Shown piece by piece: positions 11,066-22,232 of a stretch of DNA of 64,000 nt. The position numbers were made by a program, and so were the translations under genes. The DNA comes from Kryptolebias marmoratus (Eukaryota; Chordata; Actinopteri; Cyprinodontiformes; Rivulidae): the NCBI RefSeq assembly GCF_001649575.2, contig NC_051434.1:17570346-17634345 (forward strand). The letters run 5' to 3'. The notes under the pieces were generated by a model. It did not search any database. It was not told the DNA's origin and saw only the letters and a list, made by a program, of their open reading frames with translations. Numbering within the stretch: the stretch's first letter is position 1; every line of letters starts with the position of its first letter.

Positions 11066-13514
11066 ACGCATGTGGAGTACTGAATAAGATGTGTTGGTAC
11101 ATTAAAAAGAAGAAATCAAGACTAATTTCTTCTGTTTTATTTCTGCTCTTAAGAGTACAAATTATCATGTTTAAAGATTATTCTGGTTTTGTTTTTGTTT
11201 TTTTCAAAAATGGGCTATTACAATACATCAAATAATTATTTTACACTCTATACCTAGAAAATGATGCAATTGTCACATAAAAATATAAATAATACAGCTT
11301 GTACAAAAATATCCCATATTTTGACAAATTTTAAATTAATTAGTCAAAGTCTTGTGAGAAATGTGCAGTTAATAAACAATTTAAGCTACATAATGTTGTA
11401 GAATTTTTTTTTTTTTTCTTAATCAGAGAGTTATGCAACACTCTTGATCTAAATTTATCAATCTGTATCTACTTTTAATTTTTTTCAGTTTAACTCAGAA
11501 TGTTTCAGGAATACGATTATGTTTTAAACACTGTATAAAGTTTATTGTGTATTTATTTGGCAAGCTGTCCTAAGAATGTGAACAGCCTGCCAAATGTGCA
11601 GGAATTATGTTGGGAAAAAATTGCTTAGAGAAATAATAGATAGAGGCTTAAATGATGCATAACACTCCTTTCTTTCATGTTTGTCCATGTTTGAACGGGA
11701 AATACCCACTTCACTAGATCATCCTACTATTTTCGACTCACAGAGTAAACATAATAGCAACAATATTGTTACCTTGTTTTTATCTTACATAAACAAAACA
11801 CAGGCCATTATTGACCTACTGCACAAATTCAGAACTCGCTCAGCTGCGAGGAAAATGAAAGGCATATGTTTGAACCCAATAGACAGGGACAAATCTACCT
11901 TGTTTATGTAAACCTCATTCTCAGAAAAATGCTGGGTTGAGGAGAACGTATAGGATTAAGGAGGAAAATATCTAGCGAGCGGCAGAAGGGCTGCAGTCTG
12001 GCAGTGTTTGACAGATTAGGGCTTGGCATTTGGAGTCAGGGTCAGTAAAATGTCAGACGGGTTATGACAAGAATGGTGATAGGCAGATTATGAGCGACCT
12101 CTGACCTAAAAGTTCTGAAATGTCACCACTCACTCGCCTGTCTGTGGGCTAATGTGCTTTCAGATCATGAAAGAAAACATAACTGATTCAAAAGAGAACA
12201 CAGAGAGACATTCACCTGCATCAACACTGCACTACAAACCTTTATTTAGTGACAAAGAAAGCTGGTGATTCTATTAATCAGCCTCAGCAAACCATTAACT
12301 TACTCCAGCTTTTGTGCCTGGGTTTTGTGTCTTAAACTGGACCGGCTATACGCATAACTCGCTAAAAGATTGTCCCAAAAAATCTGTCTCAAACCATTCT
12401 CAATTTAGTTTCTGTAATCCTAAAGTGCTAGAGCTGTATTTCAACATCTGCATGTGAGCGCTCCTTTAAACAGAGAACATCCGAGGCCCCAAGCGTTGAG
12501 GTTTAACCACTCCAATGATGAATATTAAAAAATTGGTCCACATCAGCCTTTCTTCATTATAAAAGTGTACTCCAGTAAATTAAATCAGAAACATGGGGGC
12601 GACTGCCAAAGTGGGTACCAAGTGGCCAGGCTTGGGGAAACAAAATAATGAAAAAAACCTCTGTGCAAGGCCTAGAATACAGTTTTCCAAGTCATACACA
12701 CAAAAATAGGCTGTGATTTTCAAAAATTGGCCTTACAAAATGAGGCCGCTTGGCTTGCTGGTCGCTTGGTCACAAACACTCATCTCATTCAGTCAGACTG
12801 CAACTAAAAATTGGCCTATTTTCTTGTAATTTTGAGTTGCCAACTAGTTTCAAGTATTTTCAGCCTTGTGAGACACTACCCTCATGGTGGTTTATAGTAA
12901 AAAAAAAAACTGCCAACTCCATCAGTCTATGACACATGTCAAGCACAGAAATTATTCAATTGTTTTCAGGGCAAAGATCCAGTAAATAGTAATAGTAATT
13001 GATTCTTGCTTAAATTCCATAAGAGTATTATATGCTAAACAAACAAGCAAGGGAAACTTTAACCACATTAGGTTCTGCAATGTTCACTTTACAGGCCTTA
13101 AGTGCTGTAACACTAAGCCTTTTACCCTCTGAAATTACATCAGCCAACAACGATCAATACCCACCATTAGAACTAATCACCCTTTATTTAATGATATATG
13201 CAAGAGCTCTTGTTTGTGCTGTGTGCACTTATTCTAGTGTGTATTCAGTGTGTGTGTGTAAGACATTCTTCCACAGTGAATGCTTCCAAACAATCAACAG
13301 TCTTTTCATCAGAGTAAAACACACTCTTTTACATTACACTTTAAAGAGAGCTAAAGAGGTACTTGTTTCACCTGCGGCAGGCAGTCTTCTATTTTTTTTT
13401 TCTTATAAATCAAATTAACAAAACCCACAATGCTCCAGTAACTGGCTTAGAGATCCTCTTTCTTGTGGTGCGGGATCACAAGAAACGGAAACAACACAGA
13501 TCAACAAAAGAGCT

Positions 13515-13515
<1 letters not shown>
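11066..13515. other. Unassigned DNA, partly CNE-like
   Basis: No gene or recognised repeat was seen. 11400-11420 is a T-run. About 11930-12200 is less AT-rich, free of recognised repeats and holds a DR1-like nuclear-receptor motif at 12095-12107 (minus strand AGGTCAGAGGTCG). 13240-13260 is TG-rich. The frames here are chance frames. Confidence 0.4.

Positions 13516-13556
<41 letters not shown>
13516..13556. repeat. 41-base poly-T tract
   Basis: An uninterrupted T run lies between AGAGCTG and GCTTATACAG. It may be a mononucleotide microsatellite or the poly-A tail of a minus-strand retrocopy covering sequence to its right. No clear target duplication was found. Confidence 0.95.
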
Positions 13557-13559
<3 letters not shown>

Positions 13560-15434
13560 TATACAGCGGGGCATTAGCAATGCCTTTTATACACTATGAA
13601 TGATCTTCAGCAGAGACTGAGGAGGGAGAAACCATTCGCCTTTAGGCACCAAGACTGTGAGCTTTGATTATTGATTCACTGTCTCTCTTCTTTACACATA
13701 AGGTACCAGTTCGACCTGAAAGGACTCGCGAGCTTTAAAAAGAAGCGAGGATAAAAGAAACAGGGTGTGGGTCCTTTGAGGGAAACACTCACCGGGGAGT
13801 TTTAAACCCCGGGCTGAACTGAGATTTAACAGCTTGGAGGAGTGTAGAATGACAAAAGAAGACAACAGATAAACTTTAAGCTTGTGTTGTATTGTAGCTT
13901 TAAGGAAGATGAGCAAAGAGCAGGAAAACTGACCGACTTACTCAATCTGCTGTTGTGAAAATCAGCCTCTTTTTAATTTATTGTATCTTTGAAGAGACTT
14001 TAATGGTCTCTGCTTTTTTGATGATGTTTTGTGCATTTACATAATGTACAAAGCCAGAGGAAAACATTTGCTGTTTTTCATTCTTACGGCCTTGACTAAA
14101 AATACTTGGGATGTTGCAACATAATGGCAACACCAAGCTGCCGATTTAAACTGGTCTCATGCAGATTGCCGGGATCAGTTTTCCCTCTCATAAACAAACA
14201 TCCCAAACCTCTACAATGGCAAAACATTTTTAACAGACCAGATGTCGGCATTCTGTGTGGATCCCCTTCACTTGTTTTGTCCTCAAAGCAGTCGAGGTTG
14301 AGATTAAAGCGTGCGAGAGCATCCATTTGATTCAATACCCACTTGAAAACAAGAGAATGCCCCACAGTCTCTTCTCTCCATGTCGCTGTTGTTAAAATAG
14401 ATTCTCAATTGTGTAAAAGGGCTTTTTAGCTTTGATGTAAAACTACAACAATATCTCCTCAGGCATGAACAGATGGAGGCCAATGGTTCTGTGAAGCTCT
14501 GGCAGTGCTGCTAAAGGCCGCACAGTCCTGGCTCTACTTGAAGAAAACGGCTAAATTAGATTAGCACAGGCAGAAAGGTTGGGTTTTATTATTGCGAACC
14601 CTACTTGTGTTTATCTGCTTCATTGATGTTCCATTCACTTGGGCTCAAGGTCATTGTCTTCATCAGCCTCTTTGGTAGGGGATTATTGGATATTTCTTCC
14701 TCTTACGTGTGTGAGCGTAAGCTGGTCACTCATCCTTTTTTTTCTCTGTGTCACTCTGAGACAGATACTACCACAAAAGTATCAGCGGAGGCTAAATGTG
14801 AGTGGCTGGCGAGCCATGTTGCTGAGCAGAACTGCCTTCTGTTGGTGAGTGCAGGGGGGACGTCAGTGCAAAACCCATTAGTGTGTCTGAGCCTGCATCT
14901 TCAAATCTCGTTACTCTGAACTGATGCAACACGAATGCAATACGAACTCCCTCTCCCAGGCTCCCTCCAGCTCTCTCGCCCACTTACTGGCTACCTGCAC
15001 TTCTATGGCAGTCCCTCCACCCCCCTTAGCCTTCTAATTCCCAGCTGAAACCCCCACCCCACCCTTACCCCATACCCCAAGCTCCTCTCCCTCCTCTTAA
15101 TCAAAATCACTGTCTCTAGGCACCTTCTAATCTACGTTTCTGTTTTTCTCCAGTCTTGTTCCTGTGGCTAAATATTTCTCTTCTTATAAATTATTCTGTG
15201 TTCAGTGCTCTACATCACCTAAAAATAGACTTTTACTTCTTTCATCTCATCTATTCTGTCTAATTTTCAAAGTAACTTTCTTGGTTTTGCTTATTCTTAG
15301 TTACAGAAAATGTAAAATGTGGTAGGCTGAAGAAAATAGATGCTTGTTTTCAGTGTAAGAGGAGCCTGGTACCATCTGTTTATAGTACTATAACTATTTT
15401 TCCACCATTTGATACAAGGTGAGAAATCAACACT
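13557..15434. other. Unassigned DNA with CNE-like stretch and a C-rich block
   Basis: 14080-14640 has mixed composition with no repeat match, resembling fish non-coding conserved sequence. 14990-15080 is C-rich, and 15051-15078 fits a G-quadruplex motif on the minus strand. No protein similarity was recognised in the open frames near 14096-14365 and 14605-14919. Confidence 0.35.
15051..15078 (-). other. G-quadruplex motif
   Basis: The plus strand has five C-runs of 5, 4, 3, 4 and 4 bases separated by 1, 1, 3 and 3 bases. On the minus strand this satisfies the usual four-G-run rule with short loops. Confidence 0.7.
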
Positions 15435-16925
15435 GGATATGCTGCGTTCAATTCACTTCAACATTTGGAACTCAGGTCTGGGAATGATGTCACTCCTAAC
15501 TTAACTGTGTTTTAGGTGCAAATCAGAAAACCAGTGGGATTTGCTAAATGTGCTAATCAAGACAGTAACTTTTGAATTTTATGCTTTCAAGCCCTGTAGC
15601 AACATGTTTTATTATAGTTGTAAAGTAGTATGTGGGCAACTTATTGAGTGGGATACAAACCAAGAGAAGTGAAAGTAAAAAGTTTATTACTGCAGCTCTT
15701 ATATTTTTCATGTACATGACAGCTCTATTAGATTCTGAGGTCAGGGCTTGTTAAGGACGTCAGAGTTCCAACTTTGGGGTTGATCAAGTTGATTTTTCCA
15801 ACTTGGAACTTGAAAATTCCAACCATAACTTTCTTTAAAAACAATGACAAAGATGTCATTTTCTTCTATGTGGATAAATATGACCTTTTGGTCTACTGGT
15901 TTACAAATGTCAGTTTTGTGTATTTCTCATCAAGAAATAGTTTTAAAGCTTTAAAGCAAAAATTAAACACCTGCTTGCCTATTTATGTCAATTTATTAGT
16001 TTGTTTTCTGAAAACTGTTTCTGTCTATATGTTGTTAGGACTATAAGGACCTGCAGTATCATTTAGTGTACTGGAAGTCCAGCTTTCTGCATCTTGTTTA
16101 ATAAAACCAAAATAAGGAAGTGATTGGAAATAGTGTTTGGTGTCCGGTTTTTGTTTTGGCGGTGTGTTTCTTTTTGTATTTAGTATTTTGTTTCTAGTTT
16201 TTTTGGTTTTGGTTTATTGTCTTTGTTGTTTTCCTGTTTGTTGCCCGTTTATGTCATCATTCTCCACTTATCCTCAGTCTGCCCCTGTTTATCTGCCACG
16301 CCCATCTCCACCTGTCAGCAATTGTTATCACTCACCTGTGCCCACTTCACCTGATTATCCTCAGTGCTTAAAACCTGCTCACTTTCTCCACTACCCTGCT
16401 GGTTAAGTGTTTATTGTCCCTTGTCTCTCGCTGCTTGTCTCTCGTCTCTGGTTGCCTCGCCTCGCCTTTTTGTTCAGTTTATATTTTGGATTTTTGCTGC
16501 CACGTCAGCCTTTTGTTTTTGTTTGTATATTTAAGAATAAATGCTTGTTTTTTTTCTTTAATGAGTCTGCACTCTGGGTTCACCTACTTCTCCACCGGCC
16601 ATGACAGTTTAGTTTAAAAAAAATTACATCTTATATAAGTCATTTTACTTGGTGTTCATTCATTTAAACTGAAAAAGGAAGCTCTGTACTGGAGGCCAAC
16701 TGTTTAGAAAAATGTTACAAAAGTTGCTAAATATGATGAACTGGGTACCATCAACCTTAGGGCTTAGGGATGTGAAAATTAACGACTCATTCCATTTGTA
16801 CTTGGAAGTTAAAACATCCAAGTCCAAAGTCAGAAAAGTCCACACTCACTAAAGTCGGAATTTCTACTAAGAATTTCCAAGCTCAAACTCAAAATCCAAT
16901 GTTTCCATTGAACATGAAAAGTTGT
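15435..16925. repeat. Possible degenerate DNA transposon interrupted by a family B unit
   Basis: 15441-15530 (CTGCGTTCAATTCACTT, GGAACTC, GATGTCACTCC), 15735-15830 (GACGTCAGAGTTCCAACTT, CTTGGAACTTG) and 16790-16905 (ACTTGGAAGTT, GTCGGAATTTC, TTTCCAAGCTC) share 'ggaactc/gagttcc' motifs on both strands. From recall these resemble the ends of a common fish hAT-like element. A family B LTR-like unit lies inside. Boundaries and class are tentative. Confidence 0.3.
16133..16606 (+). mobile_element. Family B LTR-like element, full length
   Basis: About 475 bases, starting TGTTTGGTGTCCGG and ending CCATGACA. It contains TGCTGCCACGTCAGCC, then AGAATAAATGC (a possible AATAAA polyadenylation signal) and GAGTCTGC...GGGTTCACC. 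It aligns end to end with the minus-strand copy at 8913-9524. No internal retrotransposon genes are adjacent. No target duplication is evident here. Confidence 0.6.
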
Positions 16926-17227
16926 AATAGGTATAGTAATGACCTTTTATTTTCAATTTTGTCATTCTGAATCTCATTAGATTAGCTTTTACAAATGTTA
17001 TTAAAAACATCTTCCTTCAGTATTTGAATGCAGACAATGGGGAAAAAAAGCATTATCAGCTTGCAAAACTAAGAATGGTTAGCCTGGTTACTGAACACAA
17101 AAATGAGAAAATCCTGTTAGTTTTCTTGAACCTGAAACATGGGTAATCTGGGTGTGACACCACTCCCAGATGAATGAGCATAACTGACTTGTACTGACTC
17201 ATGTGCATGATGCAGATGGATCGATAG

Positions 17228-18515
17228 AGATGTGAATCAATTCAGTTTGAGGATTATATAGAGATGCATCAATTTGTTTATGTCATGCACCAATAAATTC
17301 CAGTCCATTTAATTAGATTTGTTTCTACAAATATCCTAATAAAAGTAAATCTTTAAAGTAACGCAAACAAGTTGAAAATGTGTATTACAATTTGTATATG
17401 AACAATGGATATCTTGGATTTTTTTTTTTTTTTTTCAGCGTTCCTGCTGTGCAGTAGGAATGTTTACTCAACAGTGACACCCATTGTTAAGGAGTAGAAC
17501 AGCAGTACCACAATAAACAGCATCAGTTTGCTACAGAACTGGTACAGCTGCTGACACTGTTAACAAATTCTCTGGAGCCGAACTATTTTACCGTCATGAC
17601 TGTTATTATAACTGTGAGATTGTTGTTTGTGTACAGCAGCATGTGTATGTCAAGAGGTTATATTTCCCCCATTTGTAAATAGTCATGAAAGACCCTTTTG
17701 TGAAAGGTTAACTGTTTTTTTATTGTCCATAATATAGAAAATGCTCATTGCTGACTTACTGAAAGAGTATTAAGCACTTCTGCTGCTGGCAGTTTTTAAT
17801 CTTTGCACTAGATGTCTTTGTTACCATTTGCACTGTTAGATCCCATAAATCCATCTATCCATCCGTTTTCTTTACCCGCTTGATTCCGTTCAGGGTCACA
17901 AAGAGCTGGTGCCACTCTTCAGCGGTCATTAAGCAAGAAGCTGGGTCCAGCCTGAACAGACTATCAAAAGGCCACATAAACAAGACAAACAACCATTTAT
18001 GCTCGCATTCACACCTAGTGTCATTTCAGAGTCAACAGTTAATCCAACATGCAAGTTTTTGGTCTGTAGGAGTAAACTGGTGTACCCAGGGAAAACTCAC
18101 ATATGCATGAGGAGAACTTGCAAACTCCACGCAGTAAGACACCAGCTGGGAGTTGAACTTGTGACCTTCTTGCTACAAGGCAACTGTGATAACAGCTGCT
18201 CCACCATGCAGTCATTGTTAATTGCAATAGAGGTTTTATGAATGTGTATTATCGTTTCACAACAAGGTCAATTTGTGAGCAGTAATTTTGAATTAGGTAG
18301 TAAATTATCTGTCTCATTAAATGATAAACGATCATTCCTTTACTTTTTTGTATTGTATTGCGTTGAATTTCATTGTTTTAAATTAAATTGGATATTGAAT
18401 CGCACCTTCTTGTGATTAAGGGCTGAATAGTATGTCATATCAGTCTTTGCTGTTTGTGTATCTTCAGTGTATTATATTGTTGGTAGCGTGTTGAGATACT
18501 TATTGTATCGACCAC
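17228..18515 (+). repeat. Family D hAT-like repeat, copy 2, split by a SINE
   Basis: The left part (ATAGAGATGTGAATCAATTC, CATGCACCAATAAATTCC) and right part (TGTATTGTATTGCGTTGAATTTC, GGATATTGAATCGCACC, GGGCTGAATAGTATGTCATATC) match copies at 2953 and 30935. A family E SINE (17851-18210) separates them, so the SINE came later. 17419-17437 is a T-run. Confidence 0.4.
17851..18210 (-). repeat. Family E tRNA-derived SINE, near full length
   Basis: On the minus strand it begins at a degraded tRNA-like head (GGTGGAGCAGCTGTTATCAC, then GCAAGAAGGTCACAAGTTC in place of a B box), followed by GAGTTTGCAAG, TGCATATGTGAG, a 'gtctgtagga' block and the tail ending AACGGATGGATAGATGG. SINEs carry an internal RNA polymerase III promoter and are copied by a LINE recognising their tail. 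The A and B boxes are decayed. Confidence 0.75.
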
Positions 18516-18534
18516 AGACCAGAAGGGCCTTTAG

Positions 18535-18622
18535 TTAACCCTTCTGTGGCCTTCGGGTCAAATTGACCCAAAGGTACAAGGGTTTCTCTTCCTCTCTTCA
18601 GTTATGAAGGATTCATGGTTAA
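18535..18622 (+). mobile_element. Family C TTAA-bounded miniature element
   Basis: TTAA, then CCCTTCTGTGGCCTTCGGGTC, GACCCAAAGGTACAAGGG and TCTTCCTCTCTTCAGTTA, ending at GGTTAA. It matches 56661-56751 over its length, but the right terminal repeat has decayed. piggyBac-type by target and ends. Confidence 0.6.
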
Positions 18623-20045
18623 GTGGTTAAGCAGTGACAACACCATCTATGCCAACAACAAGTCTTACTTGACTGTAAAATGACAAATTTCAACTGTATT
18701 TGATTTTGTCAGTAGTATTTTTTTAAATAATTTGTACTGGAAAAATAGAACTTTCTTGCAATGAACTTTAGGTATCTCACTTAAGGCCTGTAAATGGTAA
18801 AAAAACAAATTTTTCTACGATTTCAGAAATACCAGTCAGCATAAATACAAAGATTATTATAAAGTCCTTTGTTTTAGGCATGTACATGAAGAATAAGACT
18901 AAAAACAGTGTTTTCATCTTCACACAAATTTAAAAAAGTTCATTAAAGCTTTGTTGGATTATTTTCTTACTTGTATAATGAAACAAAATGAAAACACCAT
19001 TAAGCAAAGAGCAAACCAGCGTATCAAACGTTGCTTCTAAAAGCACAAGTATTGTTTGCTTCAGGGTAAATCAAGTCCTTACACCAGTCTTATCACTTTT
19101 TTCTATAATGAATAGCTTTTAACCTTGGTCTAAAGTTACACATTAGGCATGTTTTTACACAGATGCATAAACAGATGAAAATTAATGATTGATTATATGC
19201 ATACATGAGTCATAGCACTCTGAAAATGACAGTGTTTATGCCAACTGTCAATTTATTCAGTTGTAGGAAACCTAAATAATATAACTCCCTAACAGTAATG
19301 ATAAATCTGCATTATTTATTTGTTTTTATTTATTCAATTTAGTTTTTAACTGACCTCACTATGTTCCAAAAAGTATGACATTTACCTTAAACCCTTTCCT
19401 GATTTTTGCATTCAGTTTTTAGTCTAGAAATTGAATAATGGATCAAGCTGACACTTCGGTGCTCAGAGTTTCATGTGTGGCAATTACACCGGCAAAGTGT
19501 AAATAATGTTTAGGCCGCTTCAGATATGGAAGAACGAGCTCACATGGGTCAACATACATCTGCATTAGTGTAGGATCATGAAATTAGACAATATTCCCTA
19601 AATGGGCATTTATCATTATACAACGTGAACAACTGGGGATGAATTCTGCTTTATGAATAGACTAAACAATATGCAGCAACACATCTCCCTGTGAATAACT
19701 GCATTAATTTTACGATCACTCATACAGCTAATGTTTTTTGATTTGACAAGGCTGTAATAAGAATGACATTGATAGTCGCTGTGCTTCGGCACAGTTACAA
19801 ATGATCGCTGTAAAAAGATTTTTATGAGTATTTTCTGCTCTGCCGTCTTTATTGACATGATTTGTACTTTATGCGTGGAAAAAATACTACATCAGTGTGA
19901 GAAAAAAATAAGTACTGAATCTATGTTTGAAAAACAATATTCAAAAGACAACTTTTTTCTCTGGTTCTTCAAAAATGTGGGAGCATTCACACAAGAAATT
20001 TAAATAAATAAAAATAAAATAACCCTAGTTACGGTTTTCAGTATT
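18623..20045. other. Unassigned AT-rich DNA with a CNE-like block
   Basis: No gene or recognised repeat was seen. 19430-19620 is less AT-rich and contains CCTAAATGGGC (SRF-like, about 19597) and TAAT-containing motifs. It could be conserved non-coding DNA but only comparison would show this. Confidence 0.35.
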
Positions 20046-20131
20046 TTAACCCTCCTGTGGCCTCAAATAAACCCAAAGCTACAAGGACTTATCTTCTTCT
20101 CTTCAGTTACAAGGGCTTTGGGAGGGTTTAA
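20046..20131 (+). mobile_element. Family C TTAA-bounded miniature element
   Basis: TTAA, CCCTCCTGTGGCC, ACCCAAAGCTACAAGG, TCTTCTCTTCAGTTACAAGG, GGGAGGGTTTAA. Both TTAA sites and both CCCTCC/GGAGGG ends are intact. There is no coding capacity, so it would have been moved by an autonomous piggyBac-like transposase encoded elsewhere. Confidence 0.65.
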
Positions 20132-22232
20132 ACTTGTTTCTGTCTGCATTTTTTTCCTTACCATTGTGTCACTAAGGCCCCCTGGATGACGCCCCCCGCT
20201 ATGCTTTCTACGACCTATACAACCTATTAGAATGTGGCTGGACTGTGGTAAATTTGGAAATCTTCGTTTATTCTAAAGCTAGTCGTGCCGCTTGTATGAT
20301 CTTAGTAATTGTCAAATGGGTTTTTCCAACTTTTTTCTGCATTCTCAAGACAAACTTGTGGACACTCACCATGCTCCATTTTCCCATCCTGGCAGGACTC
20401 CCTCAGCCTGTGTCAGGATGCAAAAGATCACAGCACATTAGCACAATGCGACCTTGTCTGGATCACTGTTATAGTCTAGGCACAAAGCCAGCATGACCAG
20501 TTCTGGCAGCATCAAAATTTTTGATTCAGTTTTGGGAAAAGCCATAAAAAATTATAAAAGTACATAAAACTGTGTGTCTTGATTACAAATTGTATATTGG
20601 TAGTAATACACAGTATGACTCAGATGAAATTGGCAAAAAACTGCCAATGACTTCCACATAGACAACAATGGGATTTTGGTGAAACAAACTATTCTTTGGC
20701 ACTCTTTAACTAAGATAAGCTTCACAGTAGAAACAGTATTTAATATTTATAATTGAGTCACGGAAAGTTATACTTTACATTTAACTGATAATACAATACC
20801 TTTCAGAGTTTTTACATAATCGCAGAATAAGTAGTTTAAATTGATGTCACGCATTTACTTTTTACCTGTTTAAACTTTCTGAAATGGTTGCAACTCCCAC
20901 AAACATTACTCTTCTTATACATTATATACATTGAATCATAAGCTTTTTGGTCTTCCTCAGACAGTTGTTTTTCTCACTGCTATAGCACTTATAGTTTTCT
21001 CTCAAATCCTTATAAATTGCAGAGTGTGCACACGCAAACTCTGAATTTAAGCAACTGAATTTTGAACTTGTATTTGAGGTTAAAAATTTCTCATCAAACG
21101 TGAACTTGTCATATGTTGTACATAAAACCGCATAGACATAATAATCAACATGAATGACAACCAGACACTTCTGCTACTTACAGTACAAAAGTTTATTTAA
21201 TACAACTAAGTATTTGCACAGTGATTGTATCTTTTCAGGCTTCATTTTTAGTCTAGTCTGTTCTCAGTAAGAAAACCACTCAGTGTGAATCCCCCTGCAC
21301 CTTCAATTGATCTTAATAGCAGCAGCTTCCCACCACATACATTTTTCTAATACTCTATAACCAACACGGATTGCCATTGTTTTCTTAAGGGGAGAATCTC
21401 CCCTACCTCCCCCCAACACCACCCCATGAATGCCATTCTCCCCTTGGGGAGACTAGTGCGCTCTAGAGTCAGATAAGTTATGAAACATGTCATCCTCTTC
21501 CTTCTTTGCAATTCTGTGTTGGTGTACACAAGCCCTACATTTTTTTTATTGACACATATCTAATATCTGTCCACTCTAAAATGCATGCTTTCATTGTTAA
21601 GACCTGGCATTTCTTTGCGGTGGAATAATTCATCATGATAGCTGAGGCTGTGATTAAATGTGTGCTGCTTTATGACGATGGTGTAATTGAAGGAGGGTGT
21701 AGTAAAAGTTGCCCACAGCCATGTTTTCTTTTTCAGTTGGTGAATGTAGAAAAGCCTCCTTATAACTCCCCTGGAACGCCTGCGGTGTTGCGACTATCAG
21801 ATTTAAAAACAGAGCAGGCAACACACACACAACAGCCATGAAATGCGTCCTGTCTGGGGATTTGGTGAAATAACCTGACTGTAGAAGTCATAAATCTGGC
21901 TGGAATTGGTCATATTTTCGGCCAAAAAAAGCATTTGAGTGCCAAAGCCTGTGTATTAGACTGGCTGCCCATGCTTGCAGCTACAGGAAGAGATGGGTGG
22001 AGCAGGCAAACATGTAAAATATAATTTGGGATAGGGATTATACATGCAGTGTGAGCAAGAAATCATGTCACATGGACAGAGTGGGGCAGAACACAGTCTC
22101 ACACACAAGTAGACACCAGGAACCAAACAGTAGCAGGAAGGTAAATCATTTCCTGAGAGAAAGAGTAAAAACATTTTTATGAAGCCTAAACAAAACCTGT
22201 AGGACAAAATATCTGAAGGGAAAGCACTCACA
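20132..22232. other. Unassigned DNA with a pair of short palindromes
   Basis: No gene or repeat family was recognised. 21388-21404 (AGGGGAGAATCTCCCCT) and 21438-21451 (CTCCCCTTGGGGAG) are two small palindromes with the same GGGGAG core about 40 bases apart. The remaining frames are short. Confidence 0.4.

Noticed and set aside
21388..21451. Paired GGGGAG palindromes as a regulatory site
   Set aside because: Stems are only 6-8 bp and the flanks are C-rich, so chance occurrence is likely.
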